A stretch of 64,000 nt of DNA from Bolinopsis microptera (Eukaryota; Ctenophora; Tentaculata; Lobata; Bolinopsidae), in contig NC_087079.1 of assembly GCF_026151205.1 (NCBI RefSeq), forward strand, positions 3,987,230 through 4,051,229, written 5' to 3'. Positions 52,357-61,696 of the stretch are shown here, piece by piece. Numbering within the stretch: the stretch's first letter is position 1; the number at the start of each line of letters is the position of its first letter. The position numbers and the translations under genes are program-made. Under the pieces are notes generated by a model. That model was not told the origin of the DNA. It did not search any database and was given only the letters and a program-made list of their open reading frames with translations.

Positions 52357-55300
52357 TTATGTTCCTCCCAGTTTGCGGTAACTTAGCCTGTCTGGTGGTT
52401 TACTATCACGTGCAAAGTTTGCTGGCAGAAGCAAATTAGGTTTTTGCAATTCATGCTCTCTAACAATATTAGGTTTTATAGTGCTACGGTTAATTTCTAT
52501 GGCAAGCTCACGTGGTTTAAGTACAGGTTGTGCAGTGATTATAGGTTCAACGGCTGCCTTATGGTTAGGCTCAGCGGGTAGATTTGGATTATTACCAACT
52601 ATAATCGAAGTTTCCGGCTCTGTACTCTCAGGTAAGCTAGCTGTCTTCTCGAAATCACCATCAGTAGCTGTAGAACTCTGCCCATCTCTTATCTCCAGCT
52701 CAACTCTCGGTGTATCCGGATCTGTTTGTTGCAACGGTTCTGACACAACAGATCTCTTGATCACCTGGTCCAAATGCTTGCGGTAGACTCCATCAGGTGT
52801 CTTGATCAGTAGCACTTTGGTACCTTCCTTACCCTCGATAACACCGTTTCTCCAGCACTTCTTGTTCTCATCAAAGAACGATATAGTGTCATCAATCTTC
52901 AGATCACGAAGTTTCGATTCAGCAATCGTGTTCTGATCGTTTAAAGCAACTTTGGCAAACTTACTACTCGAACTCGGGTGTAGAAAACTCAAGGCGTTTC
53001 TTGTCCGTCGTTTCATCATCGCAACTGCAGGCTCTACTCCGGTAGTGGTGTGTGGTGTGTTGCGGTAGTTTAGTAGCCAGTCAGCCAGGTTACACATAAC
53101 GTCAGGGTTTTTCAAGATCATCCGTTTCATAGCTCTTTTAAACAGTCCGACTGCAACTTCTGCTTGTCCATTACTTGCAGGTGAGTAAGCAGGAATAAGC
53201 ACGTGTCGAATCTGGTTATTGTTCGTGAATACTTTAAACTCTTCTGAAGTTAGACTCGATCCATTGCCTGATACTAGTATCTTGGGTAGTCCCCAACGGC
53301 TAAAGATGTCTCGTAACTCTTGAATCACTCTCTTACTTGTAATGTTCGTCATTCTAACAACTTCTAACCATTTTGAATACGAACAGATAACTATCAGCCA
53401 CATAGATCCAAGAAAGGGTCCACAGAAATCTAGATGAATCCGCTCCCAAGCCTCCATAGTTTTAGCCCATGGGTGTGGTGTAGATCTAGCGGGTTTCTTC
53501 TGGTTTAGTTGACATGGTTCACATAGTTTAACCATTTTCTCGATCTCAGCATCCATGTTTGGCCAATAAACATAGCCTCTCGCTAGTGCTTTGGTCTGTG
53601 AAATGCCCATGTGTGTTGCATGAAGCATTGAAAGCACGCTCTTTCTCATACTCTCTGGAATAACAACTCGAGATCCCCAGACAATACAGTTCTGGTCTAC
53701 TGACAACTCGTTTCGACGTGTGTAAAACGGTTTCAGCTCGACATCAACAGGGGGTTTCTCGTTCCAGCCGTCTTTAACAAACTGTAACACTCGACCAAGT
53801 GTCTTGTCTCTTCTTGTGTGACTAGCTATTAACTCAGCGTCAATCAAAGGTTTGTCATCACCGAAGTAGTGCACGCTGAAAACAGTATCTAGAGGTTTCA
53901 TTTCAAACTCCTCTGTTAACTCGTCATCAAACTCTCTCGTCTCTGCTGATGTGTCTAAAGGCAGTGGAAAACGGGAACATAGATCAGCATTACAATGTTT
54001 ACCAGTGGGTCGAAACTGGATCTTGTAAGTGTAACCGCTTAGGAACAATGACCATCGTTGTAAACGACCTGCCACCATGCTAGGAATTCCACGACTAGGG
54101 TGAAAGATAGATTCCAGCGGCTTGTGGTCTGTAACTAGGGTAAACGGTCGTCCAAAAAGATAACGGTGCAGTCTCTTAGTCGCCCAAACTATTGCCAATG
54201 CTTCTTTTTCTATCATGGAATAGTTTCTCTCAGATTTCGTCAGTGTTCGAGATATATACTCGATCGGTCGCTCTGTCCCATTTTCATCAATATGTGACAT
54301 AACAGCTCCTAAACCAACGGATGAAGCGTCCGTGTCAAGCTTTAACTCCAGCTCAGGGTTGTAGACTGTTAGAACCAAGTCAGACGATAACAGTGCTTTT
54401 AACTCATCAAAAGCTCTCTTTTCTCTATCTCCAAAGTGGAAAATACTGTCAGCGGGTCTTAAACGGTTAAGTGGTTCAACAACTGTTGACATGTTGGGAA
54501 TAAAACGTGAATAGTACTGTGCACCACCAAGAAATGATATCATCTCCGCTCTAGTAGTAGGATACGGTGCTCTCACTATCGTTTCAACTTTCGAACTCAG
54601 CGGTCTTATCCCGTCAGCAGATACTTCATGGCCAAGAAATGTCACCTTAGGCTCCATGAAAACACACTTGTCTAGCCGGCATTTGTAGCCTTCTTTCTCT
54701 AGTGCTGTAATCACCGTTCTCACGTTCTTCATGTGACTCTCATCATCAGGTCCAGTTATTAGAATGTCGTCAACACGCCATGCTGTGTTCTCTGTCTTTC
54801 TCAAGGTATCATCAATCTTGCGTTCAAATATCGGTCCGGCAGATGAAATACCGAATGGTAGAGAAGTAGGACTGAACAATCCTTTGTGTGTGTTCAAAGT
54901 CACAATCTTTTGGTCACATTCTCTCAACTTCAAACTATTATAAGCGGCTCTGATATCCAGCTTAGTAAACAGTTTACCTCCGACAATCTTACTCAAGCAA
55001 TCTTCTATCGTAGGAAGTGGGTAAATAGCTGTGTCAAGATTAGGATTTACGGTAGTCTTGTAGTCACCACATATGCAAATCGTACCATCCGCTTTCATGA
55101 CAGGAACTATGGGTGAAGCCCAGTCTGAGTGCTCTGTTGGAATCAGCTGTCCATTCTTTACTAACTCGTCTATGGCTTTCCCAACCTTGTCTACGATGGC
55201 AAATGGGACCTGCCTTGCCTTGCAAAACTTTGCTCTCGCATCAGGCTTAAATTGTAGACAAGCTTCGAATCCTTTAACAGTTCCAACACCAGGATCGAAC

Positions 55301-55416
55301 ACAGGACTGCGGAGTATCTCACTAACAAATTCATCTCTCTGAAGCTTGGAGACAGCGTAAGATTGCTCAACATCAACAAGTCCTATCATATGATCCAACC
55401 AGTCTTTACCAAACAT
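52357..55416 (-). CDS. Gypsy pol: RT, RNase H, integrase
   Basis: One open frame of 1019 codons. RT carries KLDIRAAYN and a VDD catalytic motif with FLGHEVSADGI. RNase H carries LDTDASSVGLGAV. Integrase has a zinc region (HATHMGIS...CEPCQ), a DFCGPF catalytic start and SPASNGQAEVAV. A C-terminal extension of about 150 residues is low in known domains. Confidence 0.9.
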   Translation of the reverse strand: MFGKDWLDHMIGLVDVEQSYAVSKLQRDEFVSEILRSPVFDPGVGTVKGFEACLQFKPDARAKFCKARQVPFAIVDKVGKAIDELVKNGQLIPTEHSDWASPIVPVMKADGTICICGDYKTTVNPNLDTAIYPLPTIEDCLSKIVGGKLFTKLDIRAAYNSLKLRECDQKIVTLNTHKGLFSPTSLPFGISSAGPIFERKIDDTLRKTENTAWRVDDILITGPDDESHMKNVRTVITALEKEGYKCRLDKCVFMEPKVTFLGHEVSADGIRPLSSKVETIVRAPYPTTRAEMISFLGGAQYYSRFIPNMSTVVEPLNRLRPADSIFHFGDREKRAFDELKALLSSDLVLTVYNPELELKLDTDASSVGLGAVMSHIDENGTERPIEYISRTLTKSERNYSMIEKEALAIVWATKRLHRYLFGRPFTLVTDHKPLESIFHPSRGIPSMVAGRLQRWSLFLSGYTYKIQFRPTGKHCNADLCSRFPLPLDTSAETREFDDELTEEFEMKPLDTVFSVHYFGDDKPLIDAELIASHTRRDKTLGRVLQFVKDGWNEKPPVDVELKPFYTRRNELSVDQNCIVWGSRVVIPESMRKSVLSMLHATHMGISQTKALARGYVYWPNMDAEIEKMVKLCEPCQLNQKKPARSTPHPWAKTMEAWERIHLDFCGPFLGSMWLIVICSYSKWLEVVRMTNITSKRVIQELRDIFSRWGLPKILVSGNGSSLTSEEFKVFTNNNQIRHVLIPAYSPASNGQAEVAVGLFKRAMKRMILKNPDVMCNLADWLLNYRNTPHTTTGVEPAVAMMKRRTRNALSFLHPSSSSKFAKVALNDQNTIAESKLRDLKIDDTISFFDENKKCWRNGVIEGKEGTKVLLIKTPDGVYRKHLDQVIKRSVVSEPLQQTDPDTPRVELEIRDGQSSTATDGDFEKTASLPESTEPETSIIVGNNPNLPAEPNHKAAVEPIITAQPVLKPRELAIEINRSTIKPNIVREHELQKPNLLLPANFARDSKPPDRLSYRKLGGT

Positions 55417-55510
55417 CTGGATGATCCACTCTCGACCTAGGACATTATAATTACAGAGGATCTGATATTTAGATATATATTGCTGTGCTGTAAAAATTGA
55501 CTTTATTTAT

Positions 55511-56791
55511 TTATTTATTTATCTCTCGACCTAGGAGTGTGGGAAACCGACAATCGACAACATATAGTGGTAATATCCATTTCTTGCCTCTAAATTCAAC
55601 GTTAACAAGGGCCTTGCAGTCAATGCTTTCACAATTAAAATTAGCTACTTGCAATTTCTGGGAACATGGAACAATCTGGCAATCAGTTAGTCCTAGTCTA
55701 GCAAAATCAGACTTACTTATACAGCTTAAAGATGAACCAGTATCTAACTCCATTTTCAAAATCTTATCATTAATCTTAACTTTAAGAAATGGTTTCTGAT
55801 TACAATCAATACAACTGGATAAATTACTAACAACTGATGCAGGAAGAGTACCATCGGGAACAGGAGTCTGTACTGGAATCTGGACAGGATCAGCCGTCTC
55901 CACGCAGTACAACGTGTTCTCCCACTCTTGGTGTGTGTACCCATAATCAGCAGCGCAAGCGTTGCCATCATCATGATCACCAATCCCTTCAACACAATGG
56001 GATTGCTTCTTAGCTGAACGACAGTTCTTCGCGATATGTCCGGGTTTGCGACAGTTTCTGCAACGAACTTTGCAGTTTTTCGCAACATGACCACGAACAG
56101 TACAACGTGAACAAACAATGCTAAGGTCGGCCTTCTGATGAAACTTAGAGTTTTGAGGTTTTTGAAACTTCCCGGGTTTTTGAACATAGTGTGTTGTGAC
56201 TGACATTGAACTTTGCAGAGCGTTCTCCTTCGTCTGAGCTTTATCAAACAGGCTGGCAGACGTGTCGTTGGTAGCAGATTCTGATATGAGTTCAGCACGT
56301 ATCCTATCAGAGGATAGTCCAGCCACAAAACGTGTACGCACCATTAAATCAAACAAATCACCGAACTGACAAACATTAGCAGCTTCCTTCAATCGTGACA
56401 TAAAAGTACATAAGGATTCACCAGCAATCTGATTCAACGTCATAAACTTCTGCTGTTGAGCTACAATGTTTGTTTTGGGTGATAACCGATCAACAAGAGT
56501 TTTTCTCAGGGTAGCGTAGTCAGTGTCTTTAATTTCAGCTGGAAATGTAAATGCACGCAACTTCTTCAACGCGTCAGGCCCCAGATTGACTGTTAACAGT
56601 GTTCTCATGAGTTCTGCTTTTTTAGCAGTTTTCTCGTTTGCGTCATCTGGTAACTTATCTGCGTGTGCGAAAATGAACACAGAAGCGGCGTTTTCAAAGA
56701 TTTCCAGCCACTCTCTGACACAATCAGTTTCCTTGGATAAGCGTAAGTTCGAAACCAGACTCGTCGCCATTGTTATGAATCGTTGTGACAA
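55511..56791 (-). CDS. Gypsy gag-protease region
   Basis: Gag with a helical capsid-like region, then two CCHC zinc knuckles (CSRCTVRGHVAKNC and CRNCRKPGHIAKNC), which bind RNA. An aspartic protease with LDTGSS follows. The frame opens within the LTR, but MATSL just inside is the more likely start. A TTTA microsatellite lies at the 3' side of this frame. Confidence 0.85.
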   Translation of the reverse strand: MSQRFITMATSLVSNLRLSKETDCVREWLEIFENAASVFIFAHADKLPDDANEKTAKKAELMRTLLTVNLGPDALKKLRAFTFPAEIKDTDYATLRKTLVDRLSPKTNIVAQQQKFMTLNQIAGESLCTFMSRLKEAANVCQFGDLFDLMVRTRFVAGLSSDRIRAELISESATNDTSASLFDKAQTKENALQSSMSVTTHYVQKPGKFQKPQNSKFHQKADLSIVCSRCTVRGHVAKNCKVRCRNCRKPGHIAKNCRSAKKQSHCVEGIGDHDDGNACAADYGYTHQEWENTLYCVETADPVQIPVQTPVPDGTLPASVVSNLSSCIDCNQKPFLKVKINDKILKMELDTGSSLSCISKSDFARLGLTDCQIVPCSQKLQVANFNCESIDCKALVNVEFRGKKWILPLYVVDCRFPTLLGREINK

Positions 56792-56917
56792 GGTAAACGC
56801 AAGACTAAAAGCTAAAAGCTAAACCAAAACCAAAACCAAAACCAAAACCAAAACCCAGGTAGTCATCCTGAATAGTATATCGGTTAATCATACAATAAAT
56901 TACTAGAATATATAACA
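56771..56917 (-). repeat. LTR (5' with respect to the element)
   Basis: Matches the other LTR base for base as far as I can read. The gag ATG lies immediately inside this LTR, so the leader is almost absent. A TGG directly after the LTR could start a primer-binding site that overlaps the gag start; that is inference. Confidence 0.92.
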
Positions 56918-58800
56918 AAGTCCATATACAAATGCAGAGTATGCAACTTGAGGCTCTCTTGATGCAATTCCTGCTAATTGCTTCACGTCACGACACCATT
57001 CCTCCACTTTCTGGTCTATAAAGCTGTGATGCCCTTCTATTGACCCAATAAAACTGCCTAAATACCCTTTCCCAACCGTTGTGATGTTGACATCAGGAAA
57101 CATCTCTTTCGCAGCTTGTTCAAAATCAGGCTTCACCACTATCCATGTCTTGGCAGGTTTTGGCTGGTATCCAAACCCTGGTCCATTGCGACACAACGTT
57201 TTCCACCATTTTTGCAGCCCAACTAACTTTCCTCCTGCAGCTGAGTCATCAGCATACCAAATCTGTTTGGCGCCTTCTATGTTGTGTGTAGAGTAGATTA
57301 AGGGCATAGTTCCACAAGCATAGAAACCCATGGCAGGTGGATCTCCTTGAGTAGTGCACTTAAGATCATCTCCTCTCCGCCAGATATAAATAACTCCGCA
57401 GGGGATCTGTAGATGTTCATTAGATATGTTGCAGCCTCTGGGCAAACCACATACATGTTATAAAGTGCTGCTTCTCTGTTCAACAAATTGAAAGCATTCT
57501 CAGCATCAACAAAGACCATTGCTTCTGTATCAGGGGTTTCAAAGAGCTCTCTGGCTGCATGGACTGCAGCCTCCACTCCTCCTTGAAGGCCCGCACAAAC
57601 CTGAATAGGTGCTGTTGAGGTAGCAAAATCTTCTTGCAATGTCATCATAACTGATTTGCCAACAATTCTTCTGATAACCTCACCAATCCCTATAGGGCGC
57701 ACCCCGGGCTTCTTATCCAGAGGCACCAGCCTACAAGCAGTGAAGGATTTCAGTAAATCAGGGTCAACATATCTGACACAAAGGACTCTCACCATGTTTG
57801 CAATAGCGCTACAAAGAGCATCTGACTTCTTCCCGAACTGCTTTGAACACAGAATCCGTTTCCACCCGTCAGAATCCAAGCCTGAAGGCCCTCCAGCACC
57901 CTGAACTTGCTTGGCTACATGCCTGATCCTGTCTCCGTCTATGCTATCAAAAATGACCGGTTCCACATGTCTAAATGGGCCATTAAGGCAACTGCCTTCT
58001 GGGGCTGGGGTGGCTTTCGGATGTTTCTCCTTGAGGACTTTAATAACTTCTGCTGTGGGGTTAAGCGCACATGTTGCTCTCTCTCCTATCCAGCGCATTG
58101 CCGCAGATACTTTTCCCTCCATCATCAGTCGAGTGAACACCTTTTCAATCTGTCCCTTCTCGTACTTCCTTCCTCCAATCCTCCTCTGGATTTCTCTACC
58201 TTCTCTCAGGAGTTCAGTCAACTTTCCCTCTTCCCTCATCTCATCGTAAATTTCCTCACACTTAATCTTCACTTCTTCACCTTTCCATGGACTTAACAAA
58301 AGGAGGGGGGAGATCTGTGAACTCTCGTAGTCAGGAAGTGAGCACTGAATAGCCGGAGCTTCAGCCATTACTTCTTGCTCATCAACTTCACTCCTTATCT
58401 CTTTAATCGCTGCCGTGAGTAGGTCGTCTTCTCTTTGGGTTCCTGTAACATCAGGGTCTCCTAGTTCCAGAAGGAACTGAGTTAACTGAGTACTATTTTC
58501 AGAAGTTGATTGTATATCAACACACTCGTTATCAAGGTCAGTACACAGAGAGGAACAAACAGGGCAGGTATCATTGGTCTCTCCGGAGATGTCAGTTGAG
58601 ATCTGGCTGTCAGATGTAACTTCCCTTAGATTTTCAGGCTGAAGCAGAATGTCTAATGTACTGTCCGAGCTTGATCCACCTCTGATGTCAATTTCTGGTA
58701 CCAGTGTGCCACCGAAAGGAACCAACTGAATACAGTCTACTTCATTGTTAGATTTAGATCTGGTTTTCATCATTTCCAACCCAAAAACGGGGACCACCAC
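56918..58800 (-). CDS. Retroelement N-terminus and reverse transcriptase, frameshifted
   Basis: Codons from 58800 encode an acidic N-terminal region with CPVCSSLC (a possible zinc finger), a charged helical segment (EIYDEMREEGKLTELLREGREIQRR) and the RT. RT marks: GAGGPSGLDSDGWK, CRLVPLDKKPGVRPIGIGE, VDAENAFN (motif A), QGDPPAMGFYA (motif B) and WYADDSAAGG (motif C), then FGYQPKPAKTW. Around 57350 the reading passes from one frame (ending at 57298) to another (57445-56918) between the GGEEMILS and TQGDPP parts, a frameshift. The Gypsy element follows directly. Confidence 0.75.
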
Positions 58801-58834
58801 TGTTTTCCGAGTCGATTACCAGCAGGAGCTGTAG

Positions 58835-59175
58835 CAGTGGCGTAACGTTACTTTGTGCCGCCCCCCTGCTGATTGAAATTTGCCGCCCCTTTTCCGCCCC
58901 TAAAATTTTGTGTCCCTAAAAAAAAAAAAAAAAAAAAAAAAAAAGGTCGGGTACTTTTTTGCCGCCCCCTACACCTTTTTGCCGCCCCCTGAAGCAACAA
59001 TGGTACCCCAAATATTTTTTTCACGTCGACCGAACGCTAAATTCGACAGGGTAGTACATAACACCAATAAGGCGCTTTTTCTGTGAAATCAGACCTAAAA
59101 TCCAGGAAAATGCCGCCCCCCTAAGGTGCCGCCCCCCTGCTAGCAGGGTTAGCAGGGGCGGTTGTTACGCCACTG
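58835..59175. mobile_element. hAT-like MITE, 341 bp
   Basis: Inverted ends CAGTGGCGTAAC, with an 8-bp duplication AGCTGTAG at 58827-58834 and 59176-59183, as in hAT elements. The interior has GCCGCCCCC blocks and an A24 run near 58920-58943; no gene. It lies in the leader of the RT retroelement. Confidence 0.88.
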
Positions 59176-60336
59176 AGCTGTAGCTTACCGCTGACAGTCC
59201 CTACTGGATGCGGGTCTCCTTAACAGTAGTGGATCCGAATTTGGGATCTGATGGAGTAATCTCGACACCAGAGGGTTTTACAGAGTATTTCGTCAAACTT
59301 ACAACTTTTGCTATTAAATATCAACAATCAGATATATACACATCTACTCCATCATAGGGGCAGGGATGAGGTTATAATGCAGCACACTACAATGTAAATA
59401 TACTGAAGGGGTACCCTTTTTGATCTTTTGGCAGGGTCTCTCAATCACGTATCAGATCATTCAGCTGAATCAGTCGTTGAGACATTAAACAAATGTTCAA
59501 TTTCGCATAGATCCAATGGATCCTTATTAACTACTCCCTCAATAAATGTAATAGATTTGTAGTGTTGTAATTAGTTTAAAACATAGTGGTTTTGTCCAAC
59601 AATAATGTGACATTAAAAACTTGTGTCAAGATCTGACCTCCGATTGTTTAAAAATAACTCCTTTTCTCCTCGTAGACTATTTCGAAACTATAAAAGTGAC
59701 ATGATGACTGCCCCGCAAACATTTACTCACAAGTGTTAAATACGTTACACTGACAAAATTCAGTCGTGAAAATACGTTTAACTGTTTTAAATATATATTT
59801 AGGAAAGTTAATTTTTAAAAGGGGGACACCCAACTCATGTAGCTGAGACACCTCACAGCAAGTATACCAAAGTGGCTCTTGCTTGCGAAAGGTGTATTGA
59901 CTACCCGCCGAAGTGGTAGGTTGGGAGTCTCCCCTGGGGTCATATCGTCCGTAAAATTTTACACAATATAAATCTACAATAAATTATCCATAAAATTTAC
60001 ATTTACCTCATAGCTCGTCTTCTGAGGTTTGAGGTATGAGATTGAAGGATACGTTATTCAGTCCAAGTGCATCCAGTTTGATGTGTATTTATAAATTGCT
60101 TCATTTTGCACTAAGTTGACGTGTTTCGACCAAAGTTAAACGTGGAATTGAGAAACTTTCGAGACACTTCACCTCGACAATTTATTAATTAACCATATAT
60201 GCTATAGCTGTGTAAATATATGAAATACAAACAAATAGTATTAGTAACTTGTTACACCTTACCTGGGGACCCCAGGCTATTATGTTATTATTAAGCTTCA
60301 CCTAACCATGTGCTTTTGTGCCACTGCGGGCGCGCT
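59176..60336. other. Intergenic/leader region of the retroelement
   Basis: The minus strand near 59385-59343 reads CCTCATCCCTGCCCCTATGA and matches the 3' region of the LINE fragment at 917-943 (CCTCATCCCTGCCCCTATAA). This could be the tail of another copy lying upstream. At 60256-60283 CCTTACCTGGGGACCCCAGG repeats a block at 2828-2855. No gene is seen. Confidence 0.45.
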
Positions 60337-60570
60337 TGATTGACGATGTCAACCCATCGAGATCGTTGCTCTGCAAAGCAAGAATGGGTCAATGCGAAGC
60401 AAGAATAATAGTTCGCGCGGCGCGTCGAAGCGGCGAAGTCCTTCACAAGCGCAAGGGCTCTAAATAGAGCAAGCAACTTGCTTGTAGCGCGATGCACTAC
60501 TGGGTCGCGCGCGCATCCAATAATGCTTCTCGCATCGGCGAGATGCGAAAATTGACATCGTCAATCAAGT
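60337..60570. mobile_element. Possible 234-bp element with 18-bp inverted ends
   Basis: CTTGATTGACGATGTCAA at 60338 pairs with its inverse, TTGACATCGTCAATCAAG, ending at 60570. The interior is GC-rich with GCGCG and CGAAG repeats. No clear target-site duplication, so a MITE is likely but not certain. Confidence 0.5.
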
Positions 60571-61696
60571 AACTTGCTAAAATAAAAAATGATTTAAGCA
60601 CATGTTTACGTCAATTATTTGACCATTGTTAATGGTCTGGCCCGGCGCGCGCTACTTCGTAGCACTTGCCGTTGGGCATTTCGAGAAGAAAGCGGCGTGC
60701 GCTACTTCGAAGAAATTTAGACGAGTAACATCCGTTAAGTAAATTATTACATATTACTAAAATTAATTTACTTTTTGTTTTAATACAATTTCATTGTACA
60801 TGTCACATAATTGGGTAGTTGAATGAAACTTGTGATACAGTGAAATCGAAACAAATTTTTTCTTTATCGCAGATGCGCGCGCTCAATTATGATCAGCGCG
60901 TGTGCGGTTTTTGGAATTTCACGCTATTGCAATGATTAATTGTTAATGCTTATACTGCGCAAGCGTCCGAAATTTTCACAAAAATTATTTTGCTTTGCAT
61001 GCTTCTGAAATTTTGGTGTTGGTAATTAATAAATGTAACATGTTATTGTAAGCTGACAATTAAATCAACCCTCATGCGCGCGGCACTTACTGTTTTGGCG
61101 GCACCTAAAGATTACTCACCAATGTGTGGCTGTGTTGTTCACATAGCCATGTGTCTACGCGTACTGCGTGACGCGCTTCGGCGGTCGCGCGCTACTGCAA
61201 GCGAGAAGGCTGATCTGGTTAGAGCAAGCTGTGTTGCGCGCGGTGGGATGTGCCTATTATATATTATATGGTCGAATTTTCAACTTTGATGTTATTTATA
61301 TGTTATAAATATAACATAATATGTATTGATCGTTTTGTGGTGAATACAAATTTTGAAAGGGCTTTCTGTGGGATATAAACTGCACATTTAAATATTAAGG
61401 AGAAAATCTTTAAATTATGTTAATATAGTTAATATGTTTTGTTAATTTTTAAACGTCATTCGCTCTACTAAGAGCCCTGATCTTGGGATATAATTTGCGT
61501 GTGCTGTGGCGCCTGCTGCAAAGTCTGAACATTTTACTTCTCACAGAGTTTCTGGACAGGATGACTGTGAAACTCCCATTAATGTACATGAATCGCATGT
61601 GCTTGTTCATGTTATTTGACGGACCAACGTTAATGTGGCTTTTGCTATGTGTTGGTTAAGCCGAATTAATTATTATGTAATCAAGTTTATTTTTCT
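60571..61696. other. Intergenic with CG-rich islands
   Basis: CG dinucleotides cluster at 60640-60710, 60870-60905 and 61075-61245 within otherwise AT-rich sequence. A 71-codon plus frame at 61074-61289 has no conserved features. No gene is supported. Confidence 0.4.

Larger units (their letters stand above)
51842..56917 (-). mobile_element. Ty3/Gypsy LTR retrotransposon, young and apparently whole
   Basis: 5076 bp with 147-bp LTRs (TGTTAT...ATAACA) and a 5-bp target duplication, AAGTC, at 51837-51841 and 56918-56922. The two LTRs look identical by eye, so the insertion is recent. Internal order gag, protease, RT, RNase H, integrase is that of Ty3/Gypsy (Metaviridae); no envelope gene is seen. 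Two long open frames, so few or no breaks. It sits inside the older RT retroelement. Confidence 0.92.
47805..58800 (-). mobile_element. RT retroelement with C-terminal restriction-like nuclease, split by nested insertions
   Basis: The coding pieces are minus strand at 58800-56918, 51841-51606, 50843-50620 and 48551-47805. Between them lie a Ty3/Gypsy element, a LINE 3' end and a DNA transposon, each with its own target-site duplication across which the reading continues. It has a single-ORF layout of N-terminal region, RT, zinc knuckle and nuclease, as in R2/NeSL/Hero-type LINEs. That placement is inference from order and motifs. A frameshift near 57350 breaks the RT. The LINE fragment at 545-1320 is a related copy. 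Confidence 0.7.

Noticed and set aside
60291-60497. 68-codon minus frame in the CG-rich patch
   Set aside because: No family features, and it spans a possible inverted-repeat element.
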